A stretch of 64,000 nucleotides of DNA from Bartonella harrusi (GTDB lineage: Bacteria > Pseudomonadota > Alphaproteobacteria > Rhizobiales > Rhizobiaceae), in assembly GCF_024297065.1 (NCBI RefSeq), contig NZ_CP101114.1, positions 1,240,001 to 1,304,000 on the forward strand. The letters run 5' to 3'. Every line of letters starts with the position of its first letter. The first letter of the stretch is position 1. The position numbers and the translations under genes are program-made. The notes beneath the pieces were generated by a model. The model saw only the letters and a program-made list of their open reading frames with translations, ran no database searches and was not told the DNA's origin. This document shows, one piece after another, positions 11,021 through 22,341 of this stretch.

Positions 11021-12037
11021 TTGAGCGTAGCTGCAAAAATAAATCAGACAAAAAACAATCAAAGCTCTCTCCAACCCCTCATCAATCTTACCCAACATGA
11101 TATGGAACAGGTCAATCAACTCATTCTTTCTATGGCAAAATCAGAAGTTGAAATGATCCCTGAAATTTCCAATCATCTCATTACATCGGGTGGAAAACGA
11201 TTACGCCCTATGATTACGTTAGCTTCCGCTCATATGTTTGATTATCAGGGTGATGGGCATATAAAACTTGCAACAGCCGTTGAATTTATGCATACAGCAA
11301 CCTTATTACATGACGACGTGATTGATGAAAGCAATTTACGACGCGGAAAATCTACTGCGAGAATGATTTGGGGAAATCAAGCAAGCGTACTCGTTGGCGA
11401 TTTTCTTTTAGGACAAGCTTTTAAAATGATGGTTGAGGTTGGTTCTATAAAAGCACTTTCTGTTCTAGCAAACGCTGCGGCAATTATTGCTGAGGGAGAA
11501 GTTATGCAACTTTCTGCTGCAAAAAATATAGAAACCTGCGTTTCTAACTATCTCAAAATCATCAATGCAAAAACAGCAGCACTTTTTTCAGCTGCTGCTG
11601 AAGTGGGACCCATTATTGCTGGCTATAAAGAAAAAGAGCGCTCTGTCTTGCGCGAATATGGAACATTGTTAGGCCTCGCATTCCAATTAATTGATGATGC
11701 ACTTGATTATAGTGGCACTGCTCAACATTTGGGAAAAAATATAGGAGATGATTTTAGAGAAGGGAAAATTACTATGCCTGTTATCCTCGCATATGCACGT
11801 AGTAACACGGTAGAAAAAGCATTTTGGAAACACGCTCTTGAAGACGGCAATAGCAACGATGAAGCCTTTGCTCACGCACAACACTTAGTCGAAAAATATG
11901 GTAGCATCACGGATACAATAGAGCAAGCGCGCATTTATGGTAAGCGCGCAATCGATGCTCTTACTTCGATAAAAAAAAGCCCTGCTCGCAATGCTCTCAT
12001 TGAAACTGTTGATTTTTGTATTGCGCGTGTAAACTGA
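11021..12037 (+). CDS. ispB: Polyprenyl (octaprenyl/decaprenyl) diphosphate synthase
   Basis: This is a trans-prenyltransferase that lengthens the isoprenoid chain used as the ubiquinone side chain. The two Asp-rich motifs are LLHDDVIDESNLRRG (DDxxD) and AFQLIDDALDY. The frame opens at 10937, but a TTG at 11021 (LSVAAKINQ) is preceded by an excellent AGGAG at about 8 bases spacing, so I chose it (338 aa). The product length (C40 or C50) cannot be read from the sequence. It lies upstream of the TPR gene in the same direction. Confidence 0.92.
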   Translation: MSVAAKINQTKNNQSSLQPLINLTQHDMEQVNQLILSMAKSEVEMIPEISNHLITSGGKRLRPMITLASAHMFDYQGDGHIKLATAVEFMHTATLLHDDVIDESNLRRGKSTARMIWGNQASVLVGDFLLGQAFKMMVEVGSIKALSVLANAAAIIAEGEVMQLSAAKNIETCVSNYLKIINAKTAALFSAAAEVGPIIAGYKEKERSVLREYGTLLGLAFQLIDDALDYSGTAQHLGKNIGDDFREGKITMPVILAYARSNTVEKAFWKHALEDGNSNDEAFAHAQHLVEKYGSITDTIEQARIYGKRAIDALTSIKKSPARNALIETVDFCIARVN

Positions 12038-12080
12038 TTCTTTGCCAGAATCTTAATATTTTTCAACAAAGTGATCGGAT

Positions 12081-13826
12081 ATGACCTATAAACCATACAA
12101 TCGATTGATTATCTTGAAAAGGATTAGCTCTATGTGCGGTGCAACAGTATCCCGCTTTTTTACTCTCTTTATTGCAGGTATCATACTGATGCCAGCAATT
12201 ACCTACAGTAAAATAAATGCCACGACAAAGACAACATCATTTGCAGGCGCCTATCTCGCTGGAAAGATCGCAAATCGTGAAAATAAAACAAATCTTGCCA
12301 TCAATTATTTTAAACAAGCGCTCGTTTATAAACCTGATAGCATTGAAACACAAAAAGAGCTCCTTGAATCCTTTCTCTCCGTTGGAGCCTTTAAAGAAGC
12401 TGTTCAACAAGCCAAAAGACTTAAAGAGCAAGATGTCATAACACCCTTTGTTTCCTTAACGCTATCTATAGAAAATCTCATTAAAAAAGACTACGAAAAT
12501 GCCAAGCTTCTTCTAAAATTAAAAACACCTGCTGCTAGTAATAATCCCATACCTGAACTTATCGGAGCGTGGGCTGCATTCGGGGCTGGACAACGTGCTC
12601 AAGCAATTGCTGATCTTGAAAAAATTCAAGGGCCTGCTTGGTATGAGCTTTTTATACGCTATCATCTTGCACTTATGAGTGATTTAGCAAAACACACACA
12701 GGACGCAAAAAAATATTTTACTCAAGCTCTCAATAACCGACAAGGTATTGCTATAGCTCCTAACACTTATGAACGTGTTATCATAGCATACGCCTCATTC
12801 CAATTGCGTTACAAAATGCGCAATCAAGCTCTTCAAACTCTTAAACTCGGCGAACAAATGTTGCAAGGTCGAGAAATACTCAAAAACATCCGAGAAAAAG
12901 TTGAAAAAGGTGCTTCCCTAGAAAGATTAATTCAAACACCCCAACAAGGAGCAGGGGAAGTATTGTATAACTTTGGTGCAGCTTTAAATCATAAAAACTC
13001 CGGACAAATTGCACGTATTTTTAAACAGTTATCTTTAACCCTCTATCCTCAAAATGATGCAATATTGTTTCAACTAGCAAATATTTCTACCAAGCTGGAT
13101 GATACCAATCAAGCAATTAAGCTTTATCAGGCTTTATCACCTAGCTCCCCTTATTATAGAATTGGGCAGCTACGGCTTGCATTTATTCTTGCAAATAACA
13201 ATAAGCACAATGAAGCCATCAAATTACTTGGCGCATTAAAGAGAAAATTCCCCAATGATCGCCATATTTTGATAACATTAGCTGCCGTTTATATGCAAGA
13301 AAACAAATTTGCTGAAGCTGCTAGAAGTATGGATTATGCTATTGCACAAATAAAAAATTTTCAACGTGATGATTGGAAACTCTTTTATCAACGTGGTATC
13401 GCTTTTGAACGTCTACAGCAATGGAAAAAAGCCGAAGTTGATTTACGAAAAGCGCTTGAATTTGTTCCCGATCAACCTGAAATTCTTAATTATTTGGGCT
13501 ATTCACTTGTTGAACGTAATCAAAAACTTGAAGAAGCGCTCCATATGCTGCAAAAGGCTTCCGCATTACAATCTCAAAATAGTCATATTCTCGATTCTCT
13601 AGGATGGGCTTATTACAAACTTAAGCAATATAACCAAGCTGCTCAAATATTGGAAACTGCCGTCAAATTGCAACCTGAAGATCCAACATTAAATGATCAT
13701 TTAGGCGATGCTTATTGGAAAATTGGACGCAAGCGTGAAGCCATGTTTCAATGGAATCATGCAATTGATGGAGAAGCAAAGGATTCTAAACAAATCCGAA
13801 AGAAATTGAAATTTGGTTTACAATAA
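12081..13826 (+). CDS. Tetratricopeptide-repeat protein, secreted or periplasmic
   Basis: This 581-aa protein has a hydrophobic N-terminal segment (FFTLFIAGIILMPAITYS) consistent with a signal peptide, followed by many TPR units. Clear repeats include EILNYLGYSLVERNQKLEEA, ILDSLGWAYYKLKQYNQAA and LNDHLGDAYWKIGRKREAM near the C-terminus. An internal ATG at 12132 (MCGATVSRFF) is an alternative start that would put the signal peptide at the very N-terminus. Alphaproteobacterial homologues are annotated only as TPR proteins; a role as a protein-interaction scaffold is inference. Confidence 0.88.
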   Translation: MTYKPYNRLIILKRISSMCGATVSRFFTLFIAGIILMPAITYSKINATTKTTSFAGAYLAGKIANRENKTNLAINYFKQALVYKPDSIETQKELLESFLSVGAFKEAVQQAKRLKEQDVITPFVSLTLSIENLIKKDYENAKLLLKLKTPAASNNPIPELIGAWAAFGAGQRAQAIADLEKIQGPAWYELFIRYHLALMSDLAKHTQDAKKYFTQALNNRQGIAIAPNTYERVIIAYASFQLRYKMRNQALQTLKLGEQMLQGREILKNIREKVEKGASLERLIQTPQQGAGEVLYNFGAALNHKNSGQIARIFKQLSLTLYPQNDAILFQLANISTKLDDTNQAIKLYQALSPSSPYYRIGQLRLAFILANNNKHNEAIKLLGALKRKFPNDRHILITLAAVYMQENKFAEAARSMDYAIAQIKNFQRDDWKLFYQRGIAFERLQQWKKAEVDLRKALEFVPDQPEILNYLGYSLVERNQKLEEALHMLQKASALQSQNSHILDSLGWAYYKLKQYNQAAQILETAVKLQPEDPTLNDHLGDAYWKIGRKREAMFQWNHAIDGEAKDSKQIRKKLKFGLQ

Positions 13827-13928
13827 ATGACAACACTTGACCATAACCCTATGAAACAATAGAAAAGTGTAAAATATTAGGTGCTTTTGGTTGCTGTCTA
13901 TTGGTTAAATATTAAAAGAGTATAAAGC

Positions 13929-14873
13929 GTGAAACTGCCTGAACATCTCAATCCCAAATATTCTTTTCAGGGACTTATTTTAACTTTGCAAAATTATTGG
14001 GCGCATTATGGATGCGCAATTTTGCAACCTTACGATATGGAAGTCGGAGCTGGAACTTTTCATCCCTCTACAACACTGCGCTCACTGGGACCTCGTCCTT
14101 GGAAAGTTGCTTACGTCCAACCCTCTAGACGCCCAACAGATGGCCGATATGGTAAAAATCCAAATCGTTTACAGCATTATTATCAATTTCAAGTGCTTAT
14201 CAAGCCTTCTCCTCCCAATTTACAAGAGCTTTATATCAATTCGCTACAAGCTATCGGTCTTGATACAAAGCTTCACGATATTCGCTTTGTTGAAGATGAT
14301 TGGGAAAGTCCTACCCTTGGTGCTTGGGGGCTTGGGTGGGAGTGTTGGTGTGATGGAATGGAAATTTCTCAATTTACTTATTTTCAGCAGGTTTGTGGTA
14401 TTGAATGTGCTCCAGTTTCAGGGGAGCTCACTTATGGGCTTGAACGTCTCGCAATGTATATACAGGGTGTTGATAACGTCTACGATCTTAACTTTAATGG
14501 CTTAGATGGCGAAAATAAAATAAGTTATAGAGATATTTTTTTACAAGCAGAGCAAGAATATTCATACTATAATTTTGAATTTGCTGATACGAAACTGCTA
14601 CACCAACATTTTATCGATGCAGAACGTGAATGTATTGCCCTTCTTGAAGCTGGAAAACCAGATAAAGAAAATATTTTTCATCGGTGCGTTTTTCCAGCTT
14701 ATGACCAATGTATAAAAGCGAGTCATATTTTTAATCTTTTACAAGCACGTGGCGTTATCTCTGTAACCGAGAGACAAAGTTATATTCTTCGCGTTCGCGA
14801 TCTTGCACGCCGTTGTGGAGAGGCTTTCTTACATACAGAAGCTGGGTCAAATCACACTAAAGGAAAAATCTAA
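13929..14873 (+). CDS. glyQ: Glycyl-tRNA synthetase alpha subunit
   Basis: GlyQ is the catalytic subunit of the bacterial alpha2beta2 glycyl-tRNA synthetase. Family motifs include [19 protein letters not shown] near the N-terminus, [18 protein letters not shown], and the [20 protein letters not shown] block. At 314 aa it has normal length. It starts with GTG at 13929, and its TAA shares one base with the glyS ATG, so the two subunits are translationally coupled. Confidence 0.97.
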   Translation: MKLPEHLNPKYSFQGLILTLQNYWAHYGCAILQPYDMEVGAGTFHPSTTLRSLGPRPWKVAYVQPSRRPTDGRYGKNPNRLQHYYQFQVLIKPSPPNLQELYINSLQAIGLDTKLHDIRFVEDDWESPTLGAWGLGWECWCDGMEISQFTYFQQVCGIECAPVSGELTYGLERLAMYIQGVDNVYDLNFNGLDGENKISYRDIFLQAEQEYSYYNFEFADTKLLHQHFIDAERECIALLEAGKPDKENIFHRCVFPAYDQCIKASHIFNLLQARGVISVTERQSYILRVRDLARRCGEAFLHTEAGSNHTKGKI

Positions 14874-17095
14874 TGTCTGATCTTCTTCTGGAACTTTTCA
14901 GTGAAGAAATTCCTGCACGCATGCAACGAAAAGCGGCTGCTGATCTCAAAAAATGTCTTACGGATCAACTCGTAAAAACAGGCTTAACTTACAGAGTTGC
15001 TAAGGAATATTGGACACCTCGTCGACTAACATTAGACATACGCGGTCTTTCTCTATGTTCAAAAGATATCCATGAAGAACGTAGAGGTCCCAGTACAAAA
15101 TCACCACAGCATGTCATTGATGGATTTCTACGCTCAACAGGACTAAGTGATATTTCTGAAGCAGATATTGTGCATGATAGTAAAAAAGGCGATTTTTATG
15201 TCGCTAAAATCATTAAAAAAGGCAGAAAAGCAGAAGAAATTATTGCTGATATTTTACCAGATATTATTCGTAACTTTCCCTGGCCAAAGTCTATGCGTTG
15301 GGGCGAAGATTCAGCCAAAAGCGGAGCTTTGAAGTGGATTCGATCTTTACAAAATATTCTTTGCGTCTTTGGACCAGAAATTGGTGAAACACATGTCATT
15401 CCGTTTACTATCGGTTCTCTCAAAAGCAATCATCTAACCTATGGTCATCGTTTCTTAAGCGACGGAAATCCCCTTCAAATCCGCCGCTTCGAGGATTATA
15501 TCACCAAGCTTGAAGCCCATAAAGTTATTCTTGACGCAGAAAGGCGAAAGAATATCATTTTGGCTGATGCTCAAAATCTTTGCTTTGCAAATGGTTTAGA
15601 ACTGGTTCAAGATGACGCACTTTTAGAAGAAGTTGCAGGACTTGTCGAATGGCCTGCTGTCCTTATGAGCGATTTTGATAAATCTTTTCTTGATATTCCT
15701 CCAGAAATTATTCGTTTGACCATTCGTACACATCAGAAATGCTTTGTAACGCGCAAACAAGGCGATAAGATCAAACTGTCTCATCATTTTATTCTTGTTT
15801 CTAATATCCTTGCAAGTGATGAAGGCAAAGAAATTATTAAAGGAAATAGTAAAGTTGTCTGTGCTCGCCTTTCCGATGCACTTTATTTTTGGCAAACAGA
15901 CCAACATGATTTACCCGATATTAAGCATTTAGAATCTTCTGCAAGAAAATTTGATCTTGATTTAAAAAAAACTCTCGATCAGAGAATGGCACGATTGGAT
16001 CATTTAAATGTGACCTTCCATGCACAATTAGGTACACAAGGTGCAAGAGTAGAACGCATCGCTGCTTTGGCACAAAAAATTGCCCCTTTGGTGCAAGCGA
16101 ACTCGCTTTTAGCTAAACGTGCCGCAGTGCTCGCAAAAGCTGATTTGCAAACAGAAATTGTCGGAGAATTTCCTGAACTACAAGGACTGATGGGACGAAA
16201 ATATGCCCTTCTTCAAGGAGAAAATCCTCGCGTAGCTGAAGCAATTGAAGACCATTATAAACCTCTAGGACCAAAAGATCGTATTCCACAAGAGCCTCTT
16301 ACAATAACAATTGCACTGGCTGATAAAATTGATATGCTTGTTGGTTTTTGGCTCATTAATGAAAAACCTACAAGTTCCAAAGACCCTTATGCATTAAGAC
16401 GAGCAGCATTGGGAATTATTAGACTTGTTCTTTTGCGTGACTGGAAAATTAATCTCATACCCCTGTTTCATTTGGCAGCGAATCTTTTCTTACAACAAAA
16501 AAATAAATATGAAGAATCGCAAAGAGAAAATACGCAATCACAGAATCTACTTCTAGAAAAAACAGAATATATTTTATCAGATCTGTTGGTTTTTTTTCAT
16601 GAACGTTTAAAAATCTATTTAAAAGAGGAAGGTGCCCGTTATGATGCTATTGAAGCAATCTTAAATAAAGATTCTGATGACTTTTTATCAGTCGCGCGTC
16701 GCGTCGAATCGCTGATTTCTTTTATCAATACAAATGAAGGAAACAACTTTTTATCCGCTGTAAAACGTACTGTAAATATTCTTGAAAATGAATCACAAAA
16801 AGAGACAATAAGAGCAAATGAAATTAACCCTGAACTTTTTATTGAAACAGAAGAAAAACAACTTTATCAAGAAATCATTGAAAGAGAAAATAAGATACCT
16901 CAACATATCACTGCTACAGATTTATCAAATATACTCAGTATGCTCTCTCCACTCGGAAAATTTATCGATATATTTTTCGAAAAAGTGTTGGTGAATGATA
17001 AAAATCCCAATATTCGTATGAATCGTCTTGCTCTTCTCAAATATATCCACACCATTACAACAAAAGTAGCAGATTTCTCTAAACTTGTAATCTAA
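14873..17095 (+). CDS. glyS: Glycyl-tRNA synthetase beta subunit
   Basis: GlyS provides tRNA recognition for the alpha2beta2 enzyme. The N-terminal LLLELFSEEIPARMQRKAA signature is typical, as are the HD-domain-like middle (ADLQTEIVGEFPELQGLMGR) and the C-terminal DALR-type anticodon-binding region (VNDKNPNIRMNRLALL). At 740 aa it is a little longer than many homologues, with a lysine- and glutamate-rich insertion near residues 570-670. It forms an operon with glyQ. Confidence 0.96.
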   Translation: MSDLLLELFSEEIPARMQRKAAADLKKCLTDQLVKTGLTYRVAKEYWTPRRLTLDIRGLSLCSKDIHEERRGPSTKSPQHVIDGFLRSTGLSDISEADIVHDSKKGDFYVAKIIKKGRKAEEIIADILPDIIRNFPWPKSMRWGEDSAKSGALKWIRSLQNILCVFGPEIGETHVIPFTIGSLKSNHLTYGHRFLSDGNPLQIRRFEDYITKLEAHKVILDAERRKNIILADAQNLCFANGLELVQDDALLEEVAGLVEWPAVLMSDFDKSFLDIPPEIIRLTIRTHQKCFVTRKQGDKIKLSHHFILVSNILASDEGKEIIKGNSKVVCARLSDALYFWQTDQHDLPDIKHLESSARKFDLDLKKTLDQRMARLDHLNVTFHAQLGTQGARVERIAALAQKIAPLVQANSLLAKRAAVLAKADLQTEIVGEFPELQGLMGRKYALLQGENPRVAEAIEDHYKPLGPKDRIPQEPLTITIALADKIDMLVGFWLINEKPTSSKDPYALRRAALGIIRLVLLRDWKINLIPLFHLAANLFLQQKNKYEESQRENTQSQNLLLEKTEYILSDLLVFFHERLKIYLKEEGARYDAIEAILNKDSDDFLSVARRVESLISFINTNEGNNFLSAVKRTVNILENESQKETIRANEINPELFIETEEKQLYQEIIERENKIPQHITATDLSNILSMLSPLGKFIDIFFEKVLVNDKNPNIRMNRLALLKYIHTITTKVADFSKLVI

Positions 17096-17581
17096 ATCCT
17101 ATACATAAAAAAATGATATTAAATTTTTGTGAAATCTTCGTAAAATTTCAATAAGTAGAAAATATGAAGAAAAAAATAAAGGGCTTTCCTCTTGAATATC
17201 TGCGCATTCCTAAACTTGGTATTGTCTGTGAAAAACAATAAAATTTAAGATTATAAACTTCTCTTTGAGAGCTATCAAAATACAGCTCTTAAAAAGAATT
17301 TGAATACGACAAAAAAATCTTATAAAATGTTTTAGACAAAAAATGTATTGTGATCGCCTAGTTTAAAGCTAATTTATGTGTATTTCATAGAGAAAAGTAG
17401 CCTTAACTCTTATAAAATTACAAGATTGGAAATATAAAATTAAGTTCATCTAAAATGACTTACAAACTTTTTAACTATGGTAATATTCCACCGTCCTCTT
17501 GCCAATCATCCGCTCATAGTATTATCAATAAATGCCTGATTCACACCACAGGTCAATTGCATCTAAGAAAGGAAAATAAAC

Positions 17582-17785
17582 ATGGCACCTCGCCCCACTG
17601 CTATAACACAACCTGCTATTGCTCGCGCCTTAAGAGAAGCAAAAAACAAGGATGCGAATGAATAAAGCCTACAGATGAAATCCTCATCTATCTGAAATCC
17701 AATATCCCAATACCAAATTCAGCAGCGCAACCTGATAACATTTGGAATTCATTCAACATAAATACGACCTTGATATCGTCTTATA
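17582..17785 (+). pseudogene. Frameshifted small phage protein next to integrase remnant
   Basis: An ATG at 17582, preceded by AAAGGAAAATAAAC, opens a 27-codon frame MAPRPTAITQPAIARALREA that stops at 17665. A one-base shift continues sensibly as IKPTDEILIYLKSN and PDNIWNSF. This pattern, a basic helical N-terminus followed by an acidic PDDIWD-like tail, is common in the small protein encoded directly before phage integrases in Hyphomicrobiales. Here it directly precedes the decayed integrase, which supports the reading. Confidence 0.45.
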
Positions 17786-17794
17786 GGCCCACCA

Positions 17795-18825
17795 TAATCA
17801 AACCACATCCCCCCCTCATCTTGTTAAAAAAATTACCAAATATCAAAAAATCGTGTGGTATGTGCGTATTGGTCATGGAGAACCTATGAGAGTACGAGGA
17901 ACCTATGAAACACAAGAATTTGTTGACAATTACAAAAGTGCACTTTTCCAATTACAAGGACTTATACTTTCTAAATCCAAACTAGGGAAACTAGTTGAAG
18001 GTTCTTTTGCATGGTTGATTAAATAATATTTTAACAGCTCCCATTGACATAACTTTGCTAAAGCTACAAAAAACAAAGAGAATTCATCCTTATGAAGGTA
18101 TGCGATGCAATAGAGCATATTCCATATAAAGCCATCGAAAGAAACATATCATAACTGGTGTTGAACGGCGTAAAGAAATACCAGCGATGGCTCAAAATTT
18201 CCTAAAAGCACTTAATGACCTTTTTAATTGGGCAATTGATCAAAGTCTTTTAAAAACAATCCAACTGTAGAAGTAAAAAGACCAGCTTTCAATAACAAAG
18301 AGAGATTTGCTGTTTGGACAGAAGAAGGTGTTGAGAAATATTATCACTCTTGATCCCATAGTACCCATGAACGTGTTTGGATTGATATTCTTCTTTACAC
18401 GGGTTTGCGTCGTAGTGATGCTGTTCACATTGGTTGAAAAGATGTCAAAGAGAATATCATTCATTTCAAAATAGAGAAAAGTAATTTCCAAACAAATGTT
18501 TTTCTTCCTATTTTTCTGAATTAGTAGAAATCTTTAAGATTGGGCCTATTGCAAAAGAAATATTTACTCGTGAGGAAAATGGAAATAAGTTCATTAAGAA
18601 AGTTTTGGAAACCTCTTTCGTGAGGCTTGTAAAATAGCTGGAATTTAAAAATCAGCGCATGACTTAAGAAAATGAGCAGCAACACGTGCCGCTCATTCGA
18701 GTACAACGGTCTTACAATTGAAAGCACTTTTTGAATGGATAGATGACGATATAGCATCTCTCTATACCAAAAGCGTAAAGCGTAGATCAAAAAAACTTGC
18801 CCTTGAAACTATAAAAATGAGGGAT
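17795..18825 (+). pseudogene. Heavily decayed tyrosine recombinase (phage integrase)
   Basis: Across three frames the plus strand spells an integrase. An N-terminal arm is present (VWYVRIGHGEPMRVRGTYET), then AMAQNFLKALNDLFNWAID (core-binding domain), then YTGLRRSDAVHIG with the first catalytic Arg. Next come SAHDLRK, a stop, AATRAAHS (the H-x-x-R box), and finally DIASLYTKSVKR with the active-site Tyr. Several stops and shifts make it non-functional. Minus-strand ORFs in this stretch are shadows. Outside this element, 17096-17580 and 18826-19274 are AT-rich with nothing recognised. Confidence 0.75.
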
Positions 18826-19274
18826 AGAGGCAAAAAGCGTAATAGAATTAATACCCTCTCAAAGCCCTTACATTATAGATAAAGCTTTGATTTTATTTAC
18901 TTTCCTTTTGCAAAGTCATTCTGTAAATTTATGTATTGGATACAAAAACAAACCAATACGATAACAATTCTATGTTGAAAAATACTTTATTTATAATAAT
19001 TATAAAAAAACGTTATCATGTGCCTTATTATAACTGCCCTATAAATATTAAACAAAACCAATGCTGTAAATTATGTCAATAATGGTTTCAGAAAAAATTA
19101 TTTTTTTCTTTTTCTTCACATTTCTGGGATTACTGTAGCTATTAAAATATATTCTATACTATCACGTTCAGGAATGATGATCCAATAAAAACAAGAAAAC
19201 AATAAAAGACCATTCCACGACCTTTTATTTATGCTACTGAGCAACGTTTATTAAGCAAAGAAAGATTTGCAAAT

Positions 19275-19901
19275 TTACCGAAAAAAACACCCTTCAATAT
19301 GATCATTAACAATCCCTACAGCTTGCATAAAAGCATAACAAATGGTGGGACCAATAAATGTCCAACCACGTCGCTTTAAATCTTTAGAAAGCCGAAGAGA
19401 AGCAGGTGTTATCGGATGAGCCAATAGCGTTTGAAAATCTATCTTTTCATAACGCTCCGATTGTGGTGGTTGAAAAGACCAAAAATAGTAAGACAAACTT
19501 CCCCACTCCGTTACAATTTCTTGTGCTCTCAACGCATTATTAAGCACCGACCGAATTTTTCCTTGATGACGAATAATGCTTTTATTCTGTAATAATATTT
19601 GCACTTTCCCTTCATCATAATGAATGATTTTTTCAAAATCAAAGTGATCAAATGCATCTCGAAAAGAAGAAAGTTTTTTTAAAATTGTTAGCCAAGAAAG
19701 TCCTGCCTGAAAACCTTCAAGACAAATTTTTTCAAATAAATGACGATCTTCAAAAACAGGCTTTCCCCATTCATTATCATGATAAGCACAATAAAGCGGG
19801 TCAGTTCCAGCCCATGAACAACGAACTTTCCCATCCGCTCCCATGAGAAGCCCTTCATCAAGCATAACTTTTGGCATACTAAAAAAGGGTTCCTTGATCA
19901 T
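19275..19901 (-). CDS. tag: DNA-3-methyladenine glycosylase I
   Basis: Tag excises 3-methyladenine from alkylated DNA as the first step of base excision repair. The N-terminal [19 protein letters not shown] block carries the conserved zinc-site Cys and His, and the second half ([20 protein letters not shown]) completes the HhH-GPD-like fold and zinc site. At 208 aa it is slightly longer than usual because the first 20 residues overlap the end of xseA. A start near [13 protein letters not shown] is possible. The overlap suggests co-transcription with xseA. Confidence 0.94.
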   Translation of the reverse strand: MIKEPFFSMPKVMLDEGLLMGADGKVRCSWAGTDPLYCAYHDNEWGKPVFEDRHLFEKICLEGFQAGLSWLTILKKLSSFRDAFDHFDFEKIIHYDEGKVQILLQNKSIIRHQGKIRSVLNNALRAQEIVTEWGSLSYYFWSFQPPQSERYEKIDFQTLLAHPITPASLRLSKDLKRRGWTFIGPTICYAFMQAVGIVNDHIEGCFFR

Positions 19902-21309
19902 CTTGATTCGACTTTAACCGTTTAGACTTTGAAGATCGGTTGAAAGCATGGTCATGTGTTAAAACATTAATTTCACCATCAAAAAAGCGTAAATTGATTT
20001 GTCCTGTTTCAGGAAGCTGAACCAATCGTTTAATAGGCTTATTCTCTTGTCCCAAAGCCAAAACAAAACCACGCTCTAAAATATTTTGATACGAAGTGCT
20101 TTTTAAAAGCCTAAATGCTACCTCTAGCTCAGCACGTTGCTTTTCCACATTGCGCATAAAAGCACGATGAAGACGCATAGTATATTCCTTTGTATTGCGT
20201 TGTGCTTTTTCGGTATTCAGCAAACGCGGTGCAAAACGGATAGCAAGTGCATGAAAATAAAAATATTTTTTATCATAGCTCACACAAAGAGCACGCTGTA
20301 ATCGACTTGAAACTTCATCAAAACCACGCCGTGGTAAAGCAAACAGTTGGTCAGAAGTTGGAAGAGCACGTATAATCGCACGCAATTTTTGTTGATGAAA
20401 ATCAAAATAACGCGCAAATCCCTTGCGTAAACGTGCACCAAGAGACGATACATACAATTCGAGATCAAGCTTGACGGGAACAGCTTTTTCCGCTGCTCCT
20501 GTAGGCGTTGGAGCACGCCAATCAGCAACGTAATCAATGAGAGTCCAATCCGTTTCATGCCCAACAGCAGAGATAACCGGAAGAGTAGATCCGTAAACAG
20601 CACGAACAACAGCTTCATCATTAAACCCCCATAAGTCTTCTAAACTTCCTCCACCCCGTGCAACAATAATAAGATCAGGTCTTGGGACAAGTTCTCCTAA
20701 AGGAAGTGCATTAAAACCTTCAACAGCAGCAGCCACTTCACGCCCACTTGTTTCACCCTGAACACGAACAGGCCAAACCAAAATGTGCAATGGAAAACGA
20801 TCTGATATACGATGAATAATATCACGAATAACAGCCCCTGTTGGCGATGTCACAACACCTATAATTCGCGGCATATAAGGCAAAGGTTTCTTTTTAGATT
20901 CGTCAAATAAACCTTCATCCGCAAGCTTCTTCTTGCGATTTTCTAGGAGAGTCATCAAAGCACCAACTCCCGTTGGTTCAAGTGCTTCAATGACAATTTG
21001 ATATTTAGATGATCCTGGATAAGTGGTTAGTTTGCCAACGGCGATGACTTCCATCCCTTCTTCAGGAGGAAATTTGAGCATTTCCATGAATCCACGCCAA
21101 ACAACAGCCTCTAATCGCGCCTTATCATCTTTTAAAGCAAAGTAAGCATGCCCCGAAGCATGAGGACCACGGTAACCTGATATCTCCCCACGAACCCGTA
21201 CATAACCAAACTTCTCTTCAACAACACGCTTTAAAGCCCCTGCTATTTCTGAAACAGTAAATTCTGCTACATTCGTTGCACCTGTTTTTTCATCAAACAA
21301 ACTTACCAT
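19879..21309 (-). CDS. xseA: Exodeoxyribonuclease VII large subunit
   Basis: XseA is the catalytic subunit of exonuclease VII, which degrades single-stranded DNA to oligonucleotides. The N-terminal OB-fold ([32 protein letters not shown]) and the catalytic region ([50 protein letters not shown]) are clear. A C-terminal helical and basic tail follows. At 476 aa it is normal. It overlaps the downstream tag gene by 23 bp; xseB is not in the window. Confidence 0.96.
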   Translation of the reverse strand: MVSLFDEKTGATNVAEFTVSEIAGALKRVVEEKFGYVRVRGEISGYRGPHASGHAYFALKDDKARLEAVVWRGFMEMLKFPPEEGMEVIAVGKLTTYPGSSKYQIVIEALEPTGVGALMTLLENRKKKLADEGLFDESKKKPLPYMPRIIGVVTSPTGAVIRDIIHRISDRFPLHILVWPVRVQGETSGREVAAAVEGFNALPLGELVPRPDLIIVARGGGSLEDLWGFNDEAVVRAVYGSTLPVISAVGHETDWTLIDYVADWRAPTPTGAAEKAVPVKLDLELYVSSLGARLRKGFARYFDFHQQKLRAIIRALPTSDQLFALPRRGFDEVSSRLQRALCVSYDKKYFYFHALAIRFAPRLLNTEKAQRNTKEYTMRLHRAFMRNVEKQRAELEVAFRLLKSTSYQNILERGFVLALGQENKPIKRLVQLPETGQINLRFFDGEINVLTHDHAFNRSSKSKRLKSNQDDQGTLF

Positions 21310-21603
21310 TTTTTAATTCTTTACGCTCTTTTCTGTGAATCTTTTCGAAATATAACATCTTTAGCTTATTAGTTTATATTTTTATTCAAAACCTATGGCG
21401 TCAACTAAGATACCTGTACTTTTAACCTTAAACCACTATCAGAATTGAAATAAAACATGAAGATATTGGATGAAAATTCATAAAGCATTAGCTCATCCTA
21501 TAAAAGAGTATCAACAAAAATTGAAATATCCAATTCTAACACCCACACAAAAAATCTTTAATAAACATAAAATCTTTTTCTAAAAGAGATTGATCATCAT
21601 GTA

Positions 21604-21690
21604 AAAATTTATGGCAATGCCGTGGTTAATAGCCATATAAAAATTCGTCGTGATATTTATGATAACGATCAGTCTATTAATGCTTAGAAC
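21604..21690 (+). pseudogene. Scrap of a hexapeptide-repeat prophage protein
   Basis: The frame reads IYGNAVVNSHIKIRRDIYDN and ends at a TAG shortly after. It resembles the repeat units of the prophage proteins at 47.3-48.3 kb (for example VFGNAVVCGKSRVYGNAQ). Only about 26 codons survive and there is no start. It lies within the degraded stretch between xseA and the integrase remnant, so both are probably from one lost phage-derived insertion. Confidence 0.4.
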
Positions 21691-21779
21691 AATATTCTTT
21701 ACACAACATATCAGTCTATCATCTATTAAAGACAACGTATTGATTTATAACAATCATTCATCATTTTGTATATTGAATG

Positions 21780-22330
21780 AGAGATTCAAATATCCTAAGA
21801 TTCTGTCATTCCAAACCTGCTTATGTTGAATCAATCACAATCATTCCCTTGCCCGTCACAAGTGGGATTAGCGTGTAGATAAAAAAAGAGAAGAAAGGCG
21901 TAAAAATGCCTCTTATGAATCGTCTAAATACCAGGGGCTGTCATAACATTGGGGCCGGTAAAGAGTATGATGGCGCCAGCTTGTCCCTTGATAAGCGTAA
22001 AGATGGTGGCGCTCAATGGATTTACCAGTATATCATCCACAGGCGACATCGTGAAATGGGCTTGGGTGCCTTAAGAGATATCTCTTTAAAGCAAATTTGT
22101 GAATGTGCAATTCAATGGCGTTTTGTTCTTCGTGAGAACCGTGCCCCATTAAAGAACGTAACAAACAAAAACGTAAAGCAATGCGTAATCTCCATTATTT
22201 AAAAGATATTGCTCTCGATGCTTTTGAAAGTCGTAAAGCAAAATTAAAAAATTCAACGTACTGCAAAGTTCTTAAACCCTTTGCAATACGTCAAATAGAT
22301 CATGATCATACTGTTTTGTATTTTATAAAC
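21780..22330 (+). pseudogene. Decayed phage integrase N-terminal region (remnant 2)
   Basis: From the ATG at 21906 the frame gives MPLMNRLNTRGCHNIGAGKE, then SLSLDKRKDGGAQWIYQYI and HREMGLGALRDISLKQICEC. This is the arm-binding domain of a P4-like integrase. After a frameshift near 22150-22180 it continues as MRNLHYLKDIALDAFESRKAK, the beginning of the core-binding domain, and then ends. The catalytic domain is absent. The ~120 bases before the ATG match the flank of the remnant at 32.7-33.1 kb very well. Nothing else is recognised in 21310-21600. Confidence 0.7.
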
Positions 22331-22341
22331 TTGATACCTTC

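Noticed and set aside
13366..13602. Plus-strand frame inside the TPR gene
   Set aside because: Out-of-frame shadow of the TPR protein.
17930..18790. Three minus-strand frames between glyS and tag
   Set aside because: They are shadows of the decayed plus-strand integrase, whose catalytic boxes are legible.
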